Source of the DNA: an uncultured Collinsella sp. | Lineage (GTDB): Bacteria > Actinomycetota > Coriobacteriia > Coriobacteriales > Coriobacteriaceae | Direction of reading: 5' to 3' | DNA: 64,000 nt | Assembly: GCA_959602645.1 (NCBI GenBank) | Contig: CAUGTZ010000010.1 | Span: forward strand, 15,229 to 79,228 | Shown: one piece after another, positions 1 to 7,954 of the stretch | Layout: every line of letters begins with the position of its first letter | Numbering within the stretch: the stretch's first letter is position 1 | Program-made: the position numbers and the translations under genes | Notes under the pieces: model-generated | Database searches by the model: none | What the model was told of the DNA's origin: nothing | Seen by the model: the letters and a program-made list of their open reading frames with translations, nothing else

Positions 1-133
1 TGACGGTCATGGGTTGATTGCCCCTTTCGTTGCGGCCGCAAAACGGCCTTGCTGACAAGGCGCGCAGCAATGTCGCCACCGCACGCCATACATTAGTTTA
101 GCGGTTTGTTGTATCGAGCAGCCCATCGCAGCC
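1..133. other. 3' flank of glpK, no gene seen
   Basis: This stretch follows the glycerol kinase stop codon. It holds a short GC hairpin around 33-48 (GGCCG, AAAAC, CGGCC type) that could help end transcription, but there is no clear T-run. I see no convincing reading frame. Confidence 0.4.
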
Positions 134-1675
134 CTACTGTGAGGTGCTGAGCGAGCGCCTGACTGCATCACGCCAGCCCGCAAGGTTTTGCTCGCGGCGC
201 TCGGCGGACATGTGGGGAAGGAAGGTCCTAACGATCTGGGCATTTTGCTCCAGCTCTTCCAGGTCTTCCCAATAGCCGACGGCAAGACCCGCCAAGTACG
301 CGGCACCGATTGCCGTGGTCTCCACCGTCTCGCATTGCAGCACGGGGATATCCAGCAGGTCGGCCTGGAATTGCATGATGAACTCGTTGCGCGAGGCACC
401 GCCATCGACAGACAGGCGCTCAATCGAAAGCCCCACGTCCTGCTCCATGGCGCGCAGCACGTCGTAGCTCTGATATGCCATGGATTCGCAGGCGGCACGT
501 ACGATGGTCGCACGGCTCGAGGCGCCGGTCAGACCGCACACGATACCGCGAGCATGCGGGTCCCACCAGGGAGCACCCAAACCCGCAAAGGCGGGAACGA
601 AGTAGCAGCCCTCGTTGTCGCTAATCGAAGCGGCGAGTTGTGCCGACTCGCTCACGCTCGAGATGATGCCCATGTTGTTGCGAAGCCAGTTCATCGTTGA
701 GCCGGCGGCAAAAATAGAGCCCTCGAGCGCATAGCTGACTTTGCCGTCCGCAGCGATACCGATGGTGGAGACCAGGCCATTCTTGGATTCGACGATCTCG
801 TCGCCGGTGTTCATGAGCATAAAGCAACCCGTGCCATAGGTGTTTTTGGTCTGGCCGGGACGGAAACAGCAGTGGCCGAACAGCGACGCCTGTTGGTCAC
901 CCGCCACGCCCATGATGGGCGGCATGTTGGTCATGATGTCGCTCGCGACGCGGCCGTAGTCGCCCGAGCTCCAGCGAACCTCGGGCATCATGGAACGTGG
1001 AACGTCAAAGCGTGCCAGCAGGTCGTCGTCCCAATCGAGCGTATGGATATTAAAGAGTGCCGTGCGGCTGGCATTGGTGTAGTCGGTGGCAAAGACCTGG
1101 CCGCCGGTGAGGTTGTAGATGAGCCAGGTGTCGATGGTGCCAAACATGAGGTCGCCCGCCGCCGCGCTTTCGCGTGCGCCGTCGACGTTGTCGAGAATCC
1201 ACTGCACCTTGGAGGCCGAGAAATACGGGTCGAGCGTGAGTCCCGTGCGGGAGCGCACCAGCCCTTCTGCGCCCTGCTCGACAAGCTCGTCGATCAGAGG
1301 TGCGGTACGGCGGCACTGCCATACGATAGCGTTATAGATCGGCTGACCGCTCACACGGTCCCAGACCACCGTGGTCTCGCGCTGGTTGGAGATGCCGATG
1401 GCGGCAATGCGGTCGGAGTGGATACCGCTCTTAAACTGGACTTCCATCATGACGGCGATCTGGCTAGCAAGGACCGCCATGGGGTCTTGCTCCACCCAGC
1501 CGGGACGCGGGAAGCTGGTTTTGACGCTGCGACGTGCCTGCGCGACGATGCATCCGTACTCGTCGACGATGGTCGCAAGTACCGAGGTGGTGCCGCAGTC
1601 GAGCGCCATGATGTAGGAACCGCCAAAGTCAAACGAGGCATCTTCCATGCCCAGGCTGCCCAGATTCAACGACAT
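134..1675 (-). CDS. glpK: Glycerol kinase
   Basis: Cytosolic FGGY-family kinase that phosphorylates glycerol to sn-glycerol 3-phosphate. The 513-residue length fits the family. The N-terminal phosphate-binding motif (ALDCGTTSVLA, about residues 24-34), the SNQRETTVVWD segment and the GDQQASLFGHC motif in the C-terminal ATPase domain are all visible. An AAAGG ribosome site precedes the ATG at 1675. A second ATG 22 codons later (MALDCGTTS) matches the usual family start better and is a possible alternative. The gene starts 13 bases after the stop of the Sua5-type gene, so the two are probably co-transcribed. No glycerol facilitator or GlpR is visible nearby. Confidence 0.95.
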   Translation of the reverse strand: MSLNLGSLGMEDASFDFGGSYIMALDCGTTSVLATIVDEYGCIVAQARRSVKTSFPRPGWVEQDPMAVLASQIAVMMEVQFKSGIHSDRIAAIGISNQRETTVVWDRVSGQPIYNAIVWQCRRTAPLIDELVEQGAEGLVRSRTGLTLDPYFSASKVQWILDNVDGARESAAAGDLMFGTIDTWLIYNLTGGQVFATDYTNASRTALFNIHTLDWDDDLLARFDVPRSMMPEVRWSSGDYGRVASDIMTNMPPIMGVAGDQQASLFGHCCFRPGQTKNTYGTGCFMLMNTGDEIVESKNGLVSTIGIAADGKVSYALEGSIFAAGSTMNWLRNNMGIISSVSESAQLAASISDNEGCYFVPAFAGLGAPWWDPHARGIVCGLTGASSRATIVRAACESMAYQSYDVLRAMEQDVGLSIERLSVDGGASRNEFIMQFQADLLDIPVLQCETVETTAIGAAYLAGLAVGYWEDLEELEQNAQIVRTFLPHMSAERREQNLAGWRDAVRRSLSTSQ

Positions 1676-1688
1676 CGCTTAAACCTTT

Positions 1689-2432
1689 CTATTGCATCGG
1701 GTCGGACAGGACCCGTTCGATCTCTGATGCGGGAAGTGCGCCTTGGCGCAGGATCTGGAACTCGCCGTGCTGAAACGACACGATGGTCGAGGCGTCGCGA
1801 CACGGGGTCTCACCGGCGTCGACGGCAACATCGACCCCCTCCAGGATGCGACCCTCCACCGTGATAAAACTTGCCGGCGCGGGCGCGCCATGCGTGTTGG
1901 CGCTGGTGCAGGCAAGGGGGCTGCCACAGGCGCGAATGAGCGCCTGCACCACGGGCGAGGCAGAAGCGCGAAGTGCCACCGTGTCGTCGGCAGCGCGCAT
2001 AAAGGTCGGCACGCAGGGGGCTGCCTTGACCACGATAGTCAGGGCTCCCGGCCAGCATCGTCGCGCGAGTATGCGGGCATCTTCCGGGATATCCACGCCA
2101 TAGCGGTCGAGTGCTTCGACGCCATCGACCAGCCAAGCGACGGTTTGCGTGAGTTCACGTTGCTTGAGAGTGAAGATACGGCGATAGCCGGTGCCGAGCG
2201 CAGGAACTGCGGCGCCATTGACGGCAGCCTGCGGATCGCGCGGCCACGATGGGAATTCGCTTGTATCTTGGGGCACGGCGTCCGAGAAGGCGTTGACTGC
2301 CACGGCGACACCGTAGACGGTCTCGGTCGGGATCAAAGCCAGGCCGCCGCGGCCGAGCACCTCGGCCGTGCGCTCGACGGCAAGCCGATGCGGCTCGCGC
2401 GTTCCCTCGTATACCCGATAGACCGTCTGCAT
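1689..2432 (-). CDS. tsaC: L-threonylcarbamoyladenylate synthase (TsaC/Sua5/YrdC family)
   Basis: Makes threonylcarbamoyl-AMP from threonine, bicarbonate and ATP, the first step of the universal t6A modification at tRNA position 37. The YrdC-fold signature LALIPTETVYG is near residues 31-41, followed by the conserved RRCWPGALTIVV and SPLACTSAN motifs. At 247 residues it is longer than minimal TsaC because of an inserted segment around residues 50-75, and it lacks the C-terminal Sua5 domain. An AAGGGG ribosome site lies before the ATG. It is the first gene of a pair with glpK; the two functions are unrelated, so the pairing is probably only transcriptional. Confidence 0.9.
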   Translation of the reverse strand: MQTVYRVYEGTREPHRLAVERTAEVLGRGGLALIPTETVYGVAVAVNAFSDAVPQDTSEFPSWPRDPQAAVNGAAVPALGTGYRRIFTLKQRELTQTVAWLVDGVEALDRYGVDIPEDARILARRCWPGALTIVVKAAPCVPTFMRAADDTVALRASASPVVQALIRACGSPLACTSANTHGAPAPASFITVEGRILEGVDVAVDAGETPCRDASTIVSFQHGEFQILRQGALPASEIERVLSDPMQ

Positions 2433-2566
2433 GTGTATGCCAGCCCCTTACGCTCTGGTGCAAGTTTGTTTACTGTGGGGCATTCTCGCACGAAACGTTC
2501 AACCTATTTGCCCAGAGCGCATGTTGGTTTGGTGAGCGGCTCTAGTAGTCGGTGAAAGTGAGGGGG
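2433..2566. other. Intergenic, tsaC upstream and hicB downstream
   Basis: About 130 bases between the 5' end of the tsaC gene and the 3' end of hicB. It should carry the tsaC promoter, but I could not fix -35 and -10 boxes with confidence. Confidence 0.3.
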
Positions 2567-3013
2567 TTATTGGACTGCGACGAACTTCTTTGGCCTGCCG
2601 GCGTGACGTTCTTGGGCGGCGTAACGCTCGATGCTGTCTATCGTTATCATCCGACGGCCGTCGACGAGTTCAACATCGAGCTTTCCGGCTTTGACCAGCG
2701 CGGTAATCCGCGGAGCGGAGACTTTGAGGTCCAGCGCTGCGTCTTTAAATGTTCGGCACGCCGCTTCCCGAGCGTCCTCGTGGTCGATTTCGACTGAAAG
2801 GGCCACGACCTCGGCCGAGCGTTCGTACCCTGCCGGAGTCAAACCGTTGTTGAGGTCGTCGGCCAAAAACGCCATCAGTGCCTCGGTAGCATGGGCAATC
2901 GCTTCTTCGCGCGTATCGCCATCGGCAAAGGCGCCGGGAATCTGCGGGAAGCTAGCGCAGTAACCGTCGTCTTCTTTTATGAGAACGCAGTCATAGGTAA
3001 ATCGCTGCCTCAT
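2567..3013 (-). CDS. hicB: HicB-type antitoxin with HTH DNA-binding tail
   Basis: Antitoxin of the upstream HicA toxin. The N-terminal half (FTYDCVLIKEDDGYCASFPQIPG, about residues 3-25) is the HicB partial RNase-H fold that covers the toxin. The C-terminal half (FKDAALDLKVSAPRI onward) looks like an excisionase-type helix-turn-helix for autoregulation, not a ribbon-helix-helix. An earlier in-frame start at 3058 exists but would overlap hicA. I chose 3013 because a GGAGG lies five bases before it and it falls just after the hicA stop. The order toxin then antitoxin on one transcript is normal for HicAB. Confidence 0.85.
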   Translation of the reverse strand: MRQRFTYDCVLIKEDDGYCASFPQIPGAFADGDTREEAIAHATEALMAFLADDLNNGLTPAGYERSAEVVALSVEIDHEDAREAACRTFKDAALDLKVSAPRITALVKAGKLDVELVDGRRMITIDSIERYAAQERHAGRPKKFVAVQ

Positions 3014-3024
3014 TTTGCCTCCAA

Positions 3025-3210
3025 CTACCATCCAGCTTGGCGACGAATACTTGCCCACGTGCCCTTCTTTGGTCGATCACCACCAGAGCCGTTCACGGTG
3101 ACAACGCGGTCACCAGAAACATACTTAGCATGACTACCGACTTGCGCGACCTTCACGAATCCATCGTGCTTGAGTAGGGCAATGATTTCCCGAAAGGTAG
3201 GAGGTTGCAT
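3025..3210 (-). CDS. hicA: HicA-type mRNA interferase toxin
   Basis: Small 61-residue double-stranded-RNA-binding-fold toxin expected to cleave mRNA when free of HicB. It shows the family pattern: a PTFREIIALLKHDGF opening, then GSHAKYV with the catalytic histidine near residue 27, then a short C-terminal segment with the conserved KKGT. The length is typical. An AGAGG ribosome site precedes the ATG. The gene is followed after 11 bases by hicB. A perfect AT-rich palindrome just upstream (3236-3255) is the likely site of autorepression. Confidence 0.88.
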   Translation of the reverse strand: MQPPTFREIIALLKHDGFVKVAQVGSHAKYVSGDRVVTVNGSGGDRPKKGTWASIRRQAGW

Positions 3211-3235
3211 GGGCCGACCTCTTTCAGCCGTCCTA

Positions 3236-3255
3236 ATTATAAACTACTTTATAAT
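3236..3255. promoter_or_regulatory. AT-rich palindrome, probable HicB operator and promoter
   Basis: ATTATAAA, CTAC, TTTATAAT: a perfect 8-bp inverted repeat 26 bases upstream of the hicA start. It contains TATAAT-like boxes, so repressor binding would block the -10 region. This is the expected layout for autoregulated hicAB; binding itself is inferred. Confidence 0.65.
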
Positions 3256-3278
3256 TTTTGCTAACCAGTTAATAAATA

Positions 3279-4553
3279 TTACTGGCGTTGCTTGGGCTCG
3301 GTGACGATGGCTCGGACAATGCGGGGGCGATCGGTGAGGTCGTGGACGATACGCACGTCCGAAAGGCCTGCTTGACGACAGAGCTCGGCCGCGGCGTCGA
3401 GCGCGCCCTCGTAGAGCTCGCAGGCAAACAGGCCGCCGGCACGCAGCATGTAGGGCGCCGCGTTGAGCAGGCGGCGGAAGATATCGAGACCGTCGGCACC
3501 GCCCTCGAGCGCCAGATCGGGCTCAAAGTCCTTGACCTCATGCGGCAGCGAGCGCATGACGTCGGTCGGGATGTAAGGTGGGTTGGAGACGAGCACATCA
3601 AAGGTGCCCCACTCTTCGCGGGGAATGGAACTCACCAGGTTTGTGAGGCTGAAAGCGACCTCGTCGGACGTGAGGCCAAGCGCATCACGGTTTTTGGTGG
3701 CCAGATCGATGGCGCGCGGCTCGATATCGGTAGCAGTGCAGGTAACGTGGCCGCGGCGCTCCCAGGCAAGGGAGAGCGAAATGCAGCCCGTGCCGCAGCC
3801 GACCTCGAGAACGCGGGCAGTGCGGGGCTCGGCTGGGGCAGATACGTTGGCCTCGGCGGCATCTTGCGCGGGAGTCGCCTGTTGGTCGTTGTCCTCAATG
3901 GCGATGCCGTATTCGTCGAGCTCGGGCTCGGGGGTTTCCATGGCCTCTGCTTCTGCCGCTTCGGCTTCTGCCGCCTGCGCGGCGGCTTCCTCGGCCTCGC
4001 GGTCGGCCAGTTCCTCGGCATAGGCGCGGCTGCCCAGCACATCGCCACCCAACGCCGCCTCGTCAGCAGCCGTCAGGTTTGCGGCACGGCGCTCAGCCGT
4101 CGCGCGCTCGTCGGCCAGCGCAGCCTCAGCCTTGCGCGCTTCCTCGACTTCGTCGTTCCAGGGCAGCTCAACACGCTGACGGGCAGCAGCCTCGGGGCTC
4201 AGCACCTCGGCATCCAGATAATTGAGGACTTCCTCGACGAGCATCTCGGTTTCGGGGCGCGGAATGAGCACACCGGGAGCGCACGCGACGTCAATCATGC
4301 GAAACTGCGTGCTGCCGGTGATGTACTGTAGCGGCTCGCCTTTGGCGCGACGAACGACGGCCGCATGCATGGTCTCGAGCTGGGCCGCGTTAAGCGTCTC
4401 GTCCATACGCATATATAGGTCAATGCGCGCCAGGCCCGTGGCGGCGCACAGCAGCCACTCGGCAGAAAGACGGGGGTGCTCCTCGCCGCGCTCGGCCAGG
4501 TACTCCTTGGTCCACTCGAGACAACGCTTGATGGTCCAGATCTCGTTTGCCAT
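3279..4553 (-). CDS. prmC: Peptide release factor N5-glutamine methyltransferase with an acidic insertion
   Basis: Methylates the glutamine of the GGQ motif of release factors. The N-terminal helical domain (about residues 1-100, ending with RPETE) and the Rossmann methyltransferase domain (VLEVGCGTG near 248-256, then the catalytic NPPYIP) are both intact. Between them is an inserted stretch of about 130 residues, roughly 115-245, rich in Ala and Glu, likely coiled-coil or disordered. This makes the protein 424 residues against about 280 in the family. The start at 4553 is supported by GGGAGGA directly upstream. It lies downstream of prfA on the same strand, as usual, but unusually far from it. 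Confidence 0.9.
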   Translation of the reverse strand: MANEIWTIKRCLEWTKEYLAERGEEHPRLSAEWLLCAATGLARIDLYMRMDETLNAAQLETMHAAVVRRAKGEPLQYITGSTQFRMIDVACAPGVLIPRPETEMLVEEVLNYLDAEVLSPEAAARQRVELPWNDEVEEARKAEAALADERATAERRAANLTAADEAALGGDVLGSRAYAEELADREAEEAAAQAAEAEAAEAEAMETPEPELDEYGIAIEDNDQQATPAQDAAEANVSAPAEPRTARVLEVGCGTGCISLSLAWERRGHVTCTATDIEPRAIDLATKNRDALGLTSDEVAFSLTNLVSSIPREEWGTFDVLVSNPPYIPTDVMRSLPHEVKDFEPDLALEGGADGLDIFRRLLNAAPYMLRAGGLFACELYEGALDAAAELCRQAGLSDVRIVHDLTDRPRIVRAIVTEPKQRQ

Positions 4554-4722
4554 GGGGTCCTCCCCTCTTAAGCGCCGGGCGGCGCGCGAATGTCGGAGCA
4601 GATTGTACGCGAGGCCAGCGCTTGGCAAGGGACGATTGAAGGCGATTATCGAGAATCAGCCCAGATTTTTGCTTGGAGCCCACCTGAAGTGTTCATTCGT
4701 CGACGTCTAAATCTGCATCCGT

Positions 4723-4853
4723 CAAGTTTTTGGCAAGGTTGCCCCAAAACTGACCAATATCTAACCAAAAACTTGCCACATCGCTTGACGCGCGACGCGT
4801 CAAAAATCGCCCCGCGACTTCTTGGACGATTTTTCGAGCAATATTTTCGATAG
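4723..4853. repeat. Cluster of inverted repeats in the prfA-prmC gap
   Basis: Three inverted repeats lie close together: CAAGTTTTTGG (4723-4733) with its complement at 4765-4775; TTGACGCG / CGCGTCAA around a 3-base loop (4785-4803); and AAAAATCG / CGATTTTT with arms beginning near 4803 and 4829. Read on the minus strand, the last two sit upstream of prmC and could act as terminator or attenuator hairpins between prfA and prmC. The base composition is more AT-rich than the genes. Confidence 0.55.
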
Positions 4854-4981
4854 CGGACTTATGCCGTCAATTACCTTAAGCAGGTAAGCAGCTCAAATGC
4901 CATAACAGCCGACTGAATAACATCTCAAAGCAATGTACCCAACCTAGTCATTTAAGAACGTCCCCAATGACTACATCTAAG

Positions 4982-5148
4982 GCGCCGCAGGTTGAGCATA
5001 AGTCAGCGAAAACGCCCCTAAGCGAGCAAGGTGACGTGAAAGAGGAGGGAAGCGTACTTTGGTACGCGACCGACGATTGAACGTCAGATTGCCGCTTAGG
5101 GGCGCTTGCAGCGTCGAGCCGTTACGCGGTTTGGTAAAACCGCGTAAC
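4982..5148 (+). ncRNA. Dispersed structured element, copy 1 (candidate structured RNA)
   Basis: This matches a second copy at 26,415-26,580 over its full length. Helices seen here: 5013-5024 with 5093-5104 (CGCCCCTAAGCG); 5032-5037 with 5081-5086 (TGACGT); hairpin 5052-5067 (GCGTAC, loop, GTACGC); and terminal hairpin 5121-5148 (GTTACGCGGTTT, loop, complement). In the second copy the first two helices change bases on both strands and still pair, and the internal hairpin has a different sequence but still pairs. Unpaired blocks such as GTGAAAGAGGAGGG and CGACGATTGAACG are conserved. It ends 3 bases from the prfA stop. Strand is uncertain; plus is given because both copies are aligned in that orientation. 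Confidence 0.6.
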
Positions 5149-5151
5149 CCG

Positions 5152-6219
5152 TTACACGGCCTGTGCCAGCTTCTCGGCTCGCTCGGCGGCGGCGAGTGCC
5201 TCGATGACGGTGCCGAGCTGATCGCCCAGAAGGACGCCGTTGTAGGTGGAGTTGAAACCGATGCGGTGATCGGTCACGCGGTCCTGGGGCTGGTTATAGG
5301 TACGGATCTTCTCGGAACGGTTGCCGTGGCCGATCTGGCTCTGGCGCTCGGCACCGAGCTCTGCCTGCTGCTTCTCGAGCTCCATCTCGTACAGACGAGC
5401 GCGCAGCATCTGCATGCAGACTTCGCGGTTCTGAATCTGGGAGCGCTGTTCCTGCGACTGCACCACGGTGTTGGTGGGCAGGTGGGTGATGCGCACGGCA
5501 GAATAAGTGGTGTTAACGCACTGACCGCCAGGGCCGGAGGCGCAGTAGGTGTCAATGCGCAGGTCGGACTGGTTGATCTGGACGTCGATCTCCTCGGCCT
5601 CGGGAAGCACGGCGACAGTTGCCGTGGAGGTCTGGATACGGCCCTGGGACTCGGTCTTGGGAACGCGCTGGACGCGGTGCACGCCGGACTCGAACTTCAT
5701 GACGGAGTAGACGCGGTCGCCCTCGACCTTGAACTCGATGGACTTAAAGCCGCCGGCCTCGCTGGGGCTGGAATCGAGCACGGTGGTCTTCCAGCCGCGC
5801 GATTCGCAGAAGCGCTGGTACATCTTGTACAAGTCGCCGGCGAAGATGGCTGCCTCGTCGCCACCGGCGGCGGAGCGAATCTCGACGATGGTGTTCTTGT
5901 CGTCGTTGGGGTCACTCGGGATGAGCATGTACTTGATGTCTTCCTCGAGCTGGGGAAGCTTTTCCTCGTTCTCGGAGATGTCCATCTGGAGCATCTCCTT
6001 CTCGTCCGCATCGCTGGTGTCGCGGAGCATCTCCTTGGCGGCCTCGATGTCATCGAGCGCGCCGATGTACTCGCGCGAGGCGGCGATGAGGTCGGACTGG
6101 TGTGCGTACTCCTTGTTGAGACGCGTGAACTCCTTGATGTCGGAGGCGACGGCCGGGTCGGACAGCTTCTTCTCGAGCTCCTCGTAGGCCTTGATGATCT
6201 TTTCGAGCTTGTCGCGCAT
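5152..6219 (-). CDS. prfA: Peptide chain release factor 1
   Basis: Recognises UAA and UAG stop codons and triggers peptide release on the ribosome. The 355-residue length, the peptidyl-tRNA hydrolysis motif GPGGQCVNTT near residue 230 and the C-terminal RTYNQPQDRVTDHRIG block are standard for RF1. Start MRDKLEKII at 6219, with AAGGAG a few bases upstream. The glutamine of its GGQ is the substrate of the PrmC encoded downstream. RF1 reads UAG, which bears on the in-frame UAG in the surface-protein gene at 60,418. Confidence 0.97.
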   Translation of the reverse strand: MRDKLEKIIKAYEELEKKLSDPAVASDIKEFTRLNKEYAHQSDLIAASREYIGALDDIEAAKEMLRDTSDADEKEMLQMDISENEEKLPQLEEDIKYMLIPSDPNDDKNTIVEIRSAAGGDEAAIFAGDLYKMYQRFCESRGWKTTVLDSSPSEAGGFKSIEFKVEGDRVYSVMKFESGVHRVQRVPKTESQGRIQTSTATVAVLPEAEEIDVQINQSDLRIDTYCASGPGGQCVNTTYSAVRITHLPTNTVVQSQEQRSQIQNREVCMQMLRARLYEMELEKQQAELGAERQSQIGHGNRSEKIRTYNQPQDRVTDHRIGFNSTYNGVLLGDQLGTVIEALAAAERAEKLAQAV

Positions 6220-6419
6220 GGCAGGACTCCTTTATATGCGTGAAGATGAAAATCGGCAGAATGATGGGGCGCATGGCGCCACTGCGGGGGTAAGCCCAGC
6301 TAGAACATGTCGATCTTCAGATACATGCGCATCCCTTCGTGTATGGGGTACATAGTTGCGGTCTAACCCATACATGATAGCGTGCGCAGGCAAACCTGCA
6401 TATAACCCGCACGGAATGA

Positions 6420-6452
6420 TTGGTGCAAACAAACCTGACCCCATTGCACCAA
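6420..6452. repeat. Palindrome TTGGTGCAA...TTGCACCAA
   Basis: A 9-bp perfect inverted repeat (6420-6428, 6444-6452) around a spacer containing CCTGACCCC. It lies just downstream of the M20 peptidase stop. It resembles extragenic palindromes of the GGGGTCAGG type seen in many bacteria. It may serve as the terminator of the peptidase operon. Confidence 0.5.
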
Positions 6453-6466
6453 GAGCTTGTTTTTGG

Positions 6467-7882
6467 CTAGAGCGTTTGGAGTAGAGCGACGAGGAAGCGG
6501 ATACCCTGGAGGTAGGCGCGGCGGGTGATGCGCTCGTTGGTGCCGTGGACGCCGCGATCACACTCGTCGTCATCAACCACAAAGGCCGAGAAGCGAATGC
6601 ACTCAGGGCAAATGTGCTGGTAGTTGGCAGCGTCGGTCGCACCGATCACGGTCGAGGGCACAATTGCCACTGGCTCGAATGATCCATTTTCCTCCGTCCC
6701 CTTTGGATCACGGAAATAGCGGGCGGCGATGGAGCGAACCGCCTCGAGGCCGGGGCCACCGATGCGCGGGGACGGCGAGGGTTCGGAGCTGCCGGGGCCT
6801 AGCTCCGCTTCGACACGACCGGCAAGGTCCGCCCCGGCAACCGCCTCACGGCAGCGCGCCACAACGTCGGCCACGCTCGTGCCCTCGAGCATGCGGAAGT
6901 TGATGTTGGCCCACATATCCTGCGGCATTACGTTGGCGCCGGTGCTGCCACCCTCGATCTGCGTGGGTGCGCAGGTGGTCGTCACCAGCGGATAGAGCTT
7001 CTTGCTGGCGAGGCAATCGCGGACAATGGCGCCCCCGTTGGCGGCAATTTCATCCGCCGTGTAGAGCCCCAGCTCGACGAGCTGGGCGGCAAGTAAATCG
7101 GTCACGCGCGTCGGCCACTCGATATCGCAGATTGCGGTGATGGCACGGCTGAGCACCTCGAGCGACGTGCCGCCGTAGGGGTTAGAAGAATGACCACCCT
7201 CACTCTTCGTCTTGAGCACGATATCGGCATAGCCCTTCTCCGCGAGGTCGGCGTGCATGAGCCAACCCTCGCCCGCGCTGTACTCGGCATCCGAAACGAT
7301 GCGGTAGTCGCCCTCGTCGATCAGGAACTCGAGCTCAACACCGCGCTCCTCGAGCGCGCGGCCGATGGCGCCTGCACCGTACTGCGTTGTCTCCTCGTCC
7401 TGGCCAAAGGCCAGGAACAGCGTGCGCTCGTGCTGCCAACCGTGCGCCAGCGCATACTCGACAGCCTCGAGAATGCCTGCGACCTGGTCCTTCATGTCGA
7501 TCGCTCCACGGCCCCAGATGTAGGTGTCGTCCACGTGCCCGCTAAAGGGGGCGTGCGTCCAGTCGGCCTCGGTACCCGGCACCACGGGGACCACGTCCAT
7601 GTGGCCCATGAGCATAACGGGCTTGAGGGCAGGGTCGGAACCGCTAAGTGTCACCAATAGCGAATGGTCGATAAGCTCGACCTCGCCCGCCGCAAATACG
7701 TGCGGCCAGGCCTGCTGCATATAGGCGCGCAGGTCGTCGAACGGCTGCCAGTCCATCGCCTCGGCATCCATGCTCGAGATGGTCGGAAACGACAGCACGC
7801 GCCCCAGGCGCTCGCACGCGCCAGTTTCATCCAAATCGGCAAAATCGTCCTCATGCGCAAAGAAGCGCCAAACCTCGGCCAT
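6467..7882 (-). CDS. M20 family zinc peptidase (carboxypeptidase/dipeptidase type)
   Basis: Cytosolic metallopeptidase likely to cleave dipeptides or N-acylated amino acids. The metal-binding and catalytic motifs are present: GHMDVVPV, RGAIDMKDQVAG, and GQDEETTQYGA with the catalytic and ligand glutamates. The length of 471 residues fits the longer carboxypeptidase-S-like branch. It follows the amino acid ABC importer genes on the same strand after a hairpin, suggesting import coupled to peptide use. A 34-bp dispersed palindrome lies inside the gene (6677-6710) and encodes the in-frame segment DPKGTEENGSFE; its relative at 26,361 is intergenic, so this segment may be an insertion tolerated by the protein. 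Confidence 0.88.
   Translation of the reverse strand: MAEVWRFFAHEDDFADLDETGACERLGRVLSFPTISSMDAEAMDWQPFDDLRAYMQQAWPHVFAAGEVELIDHSLLVTLSGSDPALKPVMLMGHMDVVPVVPGTEADWTHAPFSGHVDDTYIWGRGAIDMKDQVAGILEAVEYALAHGWQHERTLFLAFGQDEETTQYGAGAIGRALEERGVELEFLIDEGDYRIVSDAEYSAGEGWLMHADLAEKGYADIVLKTKSEGGHSSNPYGGTSLEVLSRAITAICDIEWPTRVTDLLAAQLVELGLYTADEIAANGGAIVRDCLASKKLYPLVTTTCAPTQIEGGSTGANVMPQDMWANINFRMLEGTSVADVVARCREAVAGADLAGRVEAELGPGSSEPSPSPRIGGPGLEAVRSIAARYFRDPKGTEENGSFEPVAIVPSTVIGATDAANYQHICPECIRFSAFVVDDDECDRGVHGTNERITRRAYLQGIRFLVALLQTL
6677..6710. repeat. Dispersed palindromic repeat (GAATGATCC family) inside the peptidase gene
   Basis: A 34-base block that matches 26,361-26,394 at 30 of 34 positions, with the shared core TTTTCCTCCGTCCCC and TGATCC / GGATCA ends. 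Here it is in frame within a coding sequence, whereas the other copy is intergenic. Confidence 0.75.
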
Positions 7883-7903
7883 GACATCCTTTCGATTGTG
7901 ACG

Positions 7904-7929
7904 ACAAAGGCCGCCCCACGGGAGCGGCC
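7904..7929 (-). terminator. Probable terminator after the ABC importer operon
   Basis: On the minus strand: GGCCGC, loop, GCGGCC followed by TTTGT. It lies between the ATPase gene stop and the M20 peptidase start, so it could partly separate the peptidase from the importer transcript. The T-run is short. Confidence 0.55.
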
Positions 7930-7954
7930 CTGCAACGCAAGCGTTTGCGGTCGG

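Noticed and set aside
5121..5148. Simple terminator of prfA
   Set aside because: The hairpin has no T-run on the minus strand and is part of the full element repeated at 26,415, so termination is at most a side role.
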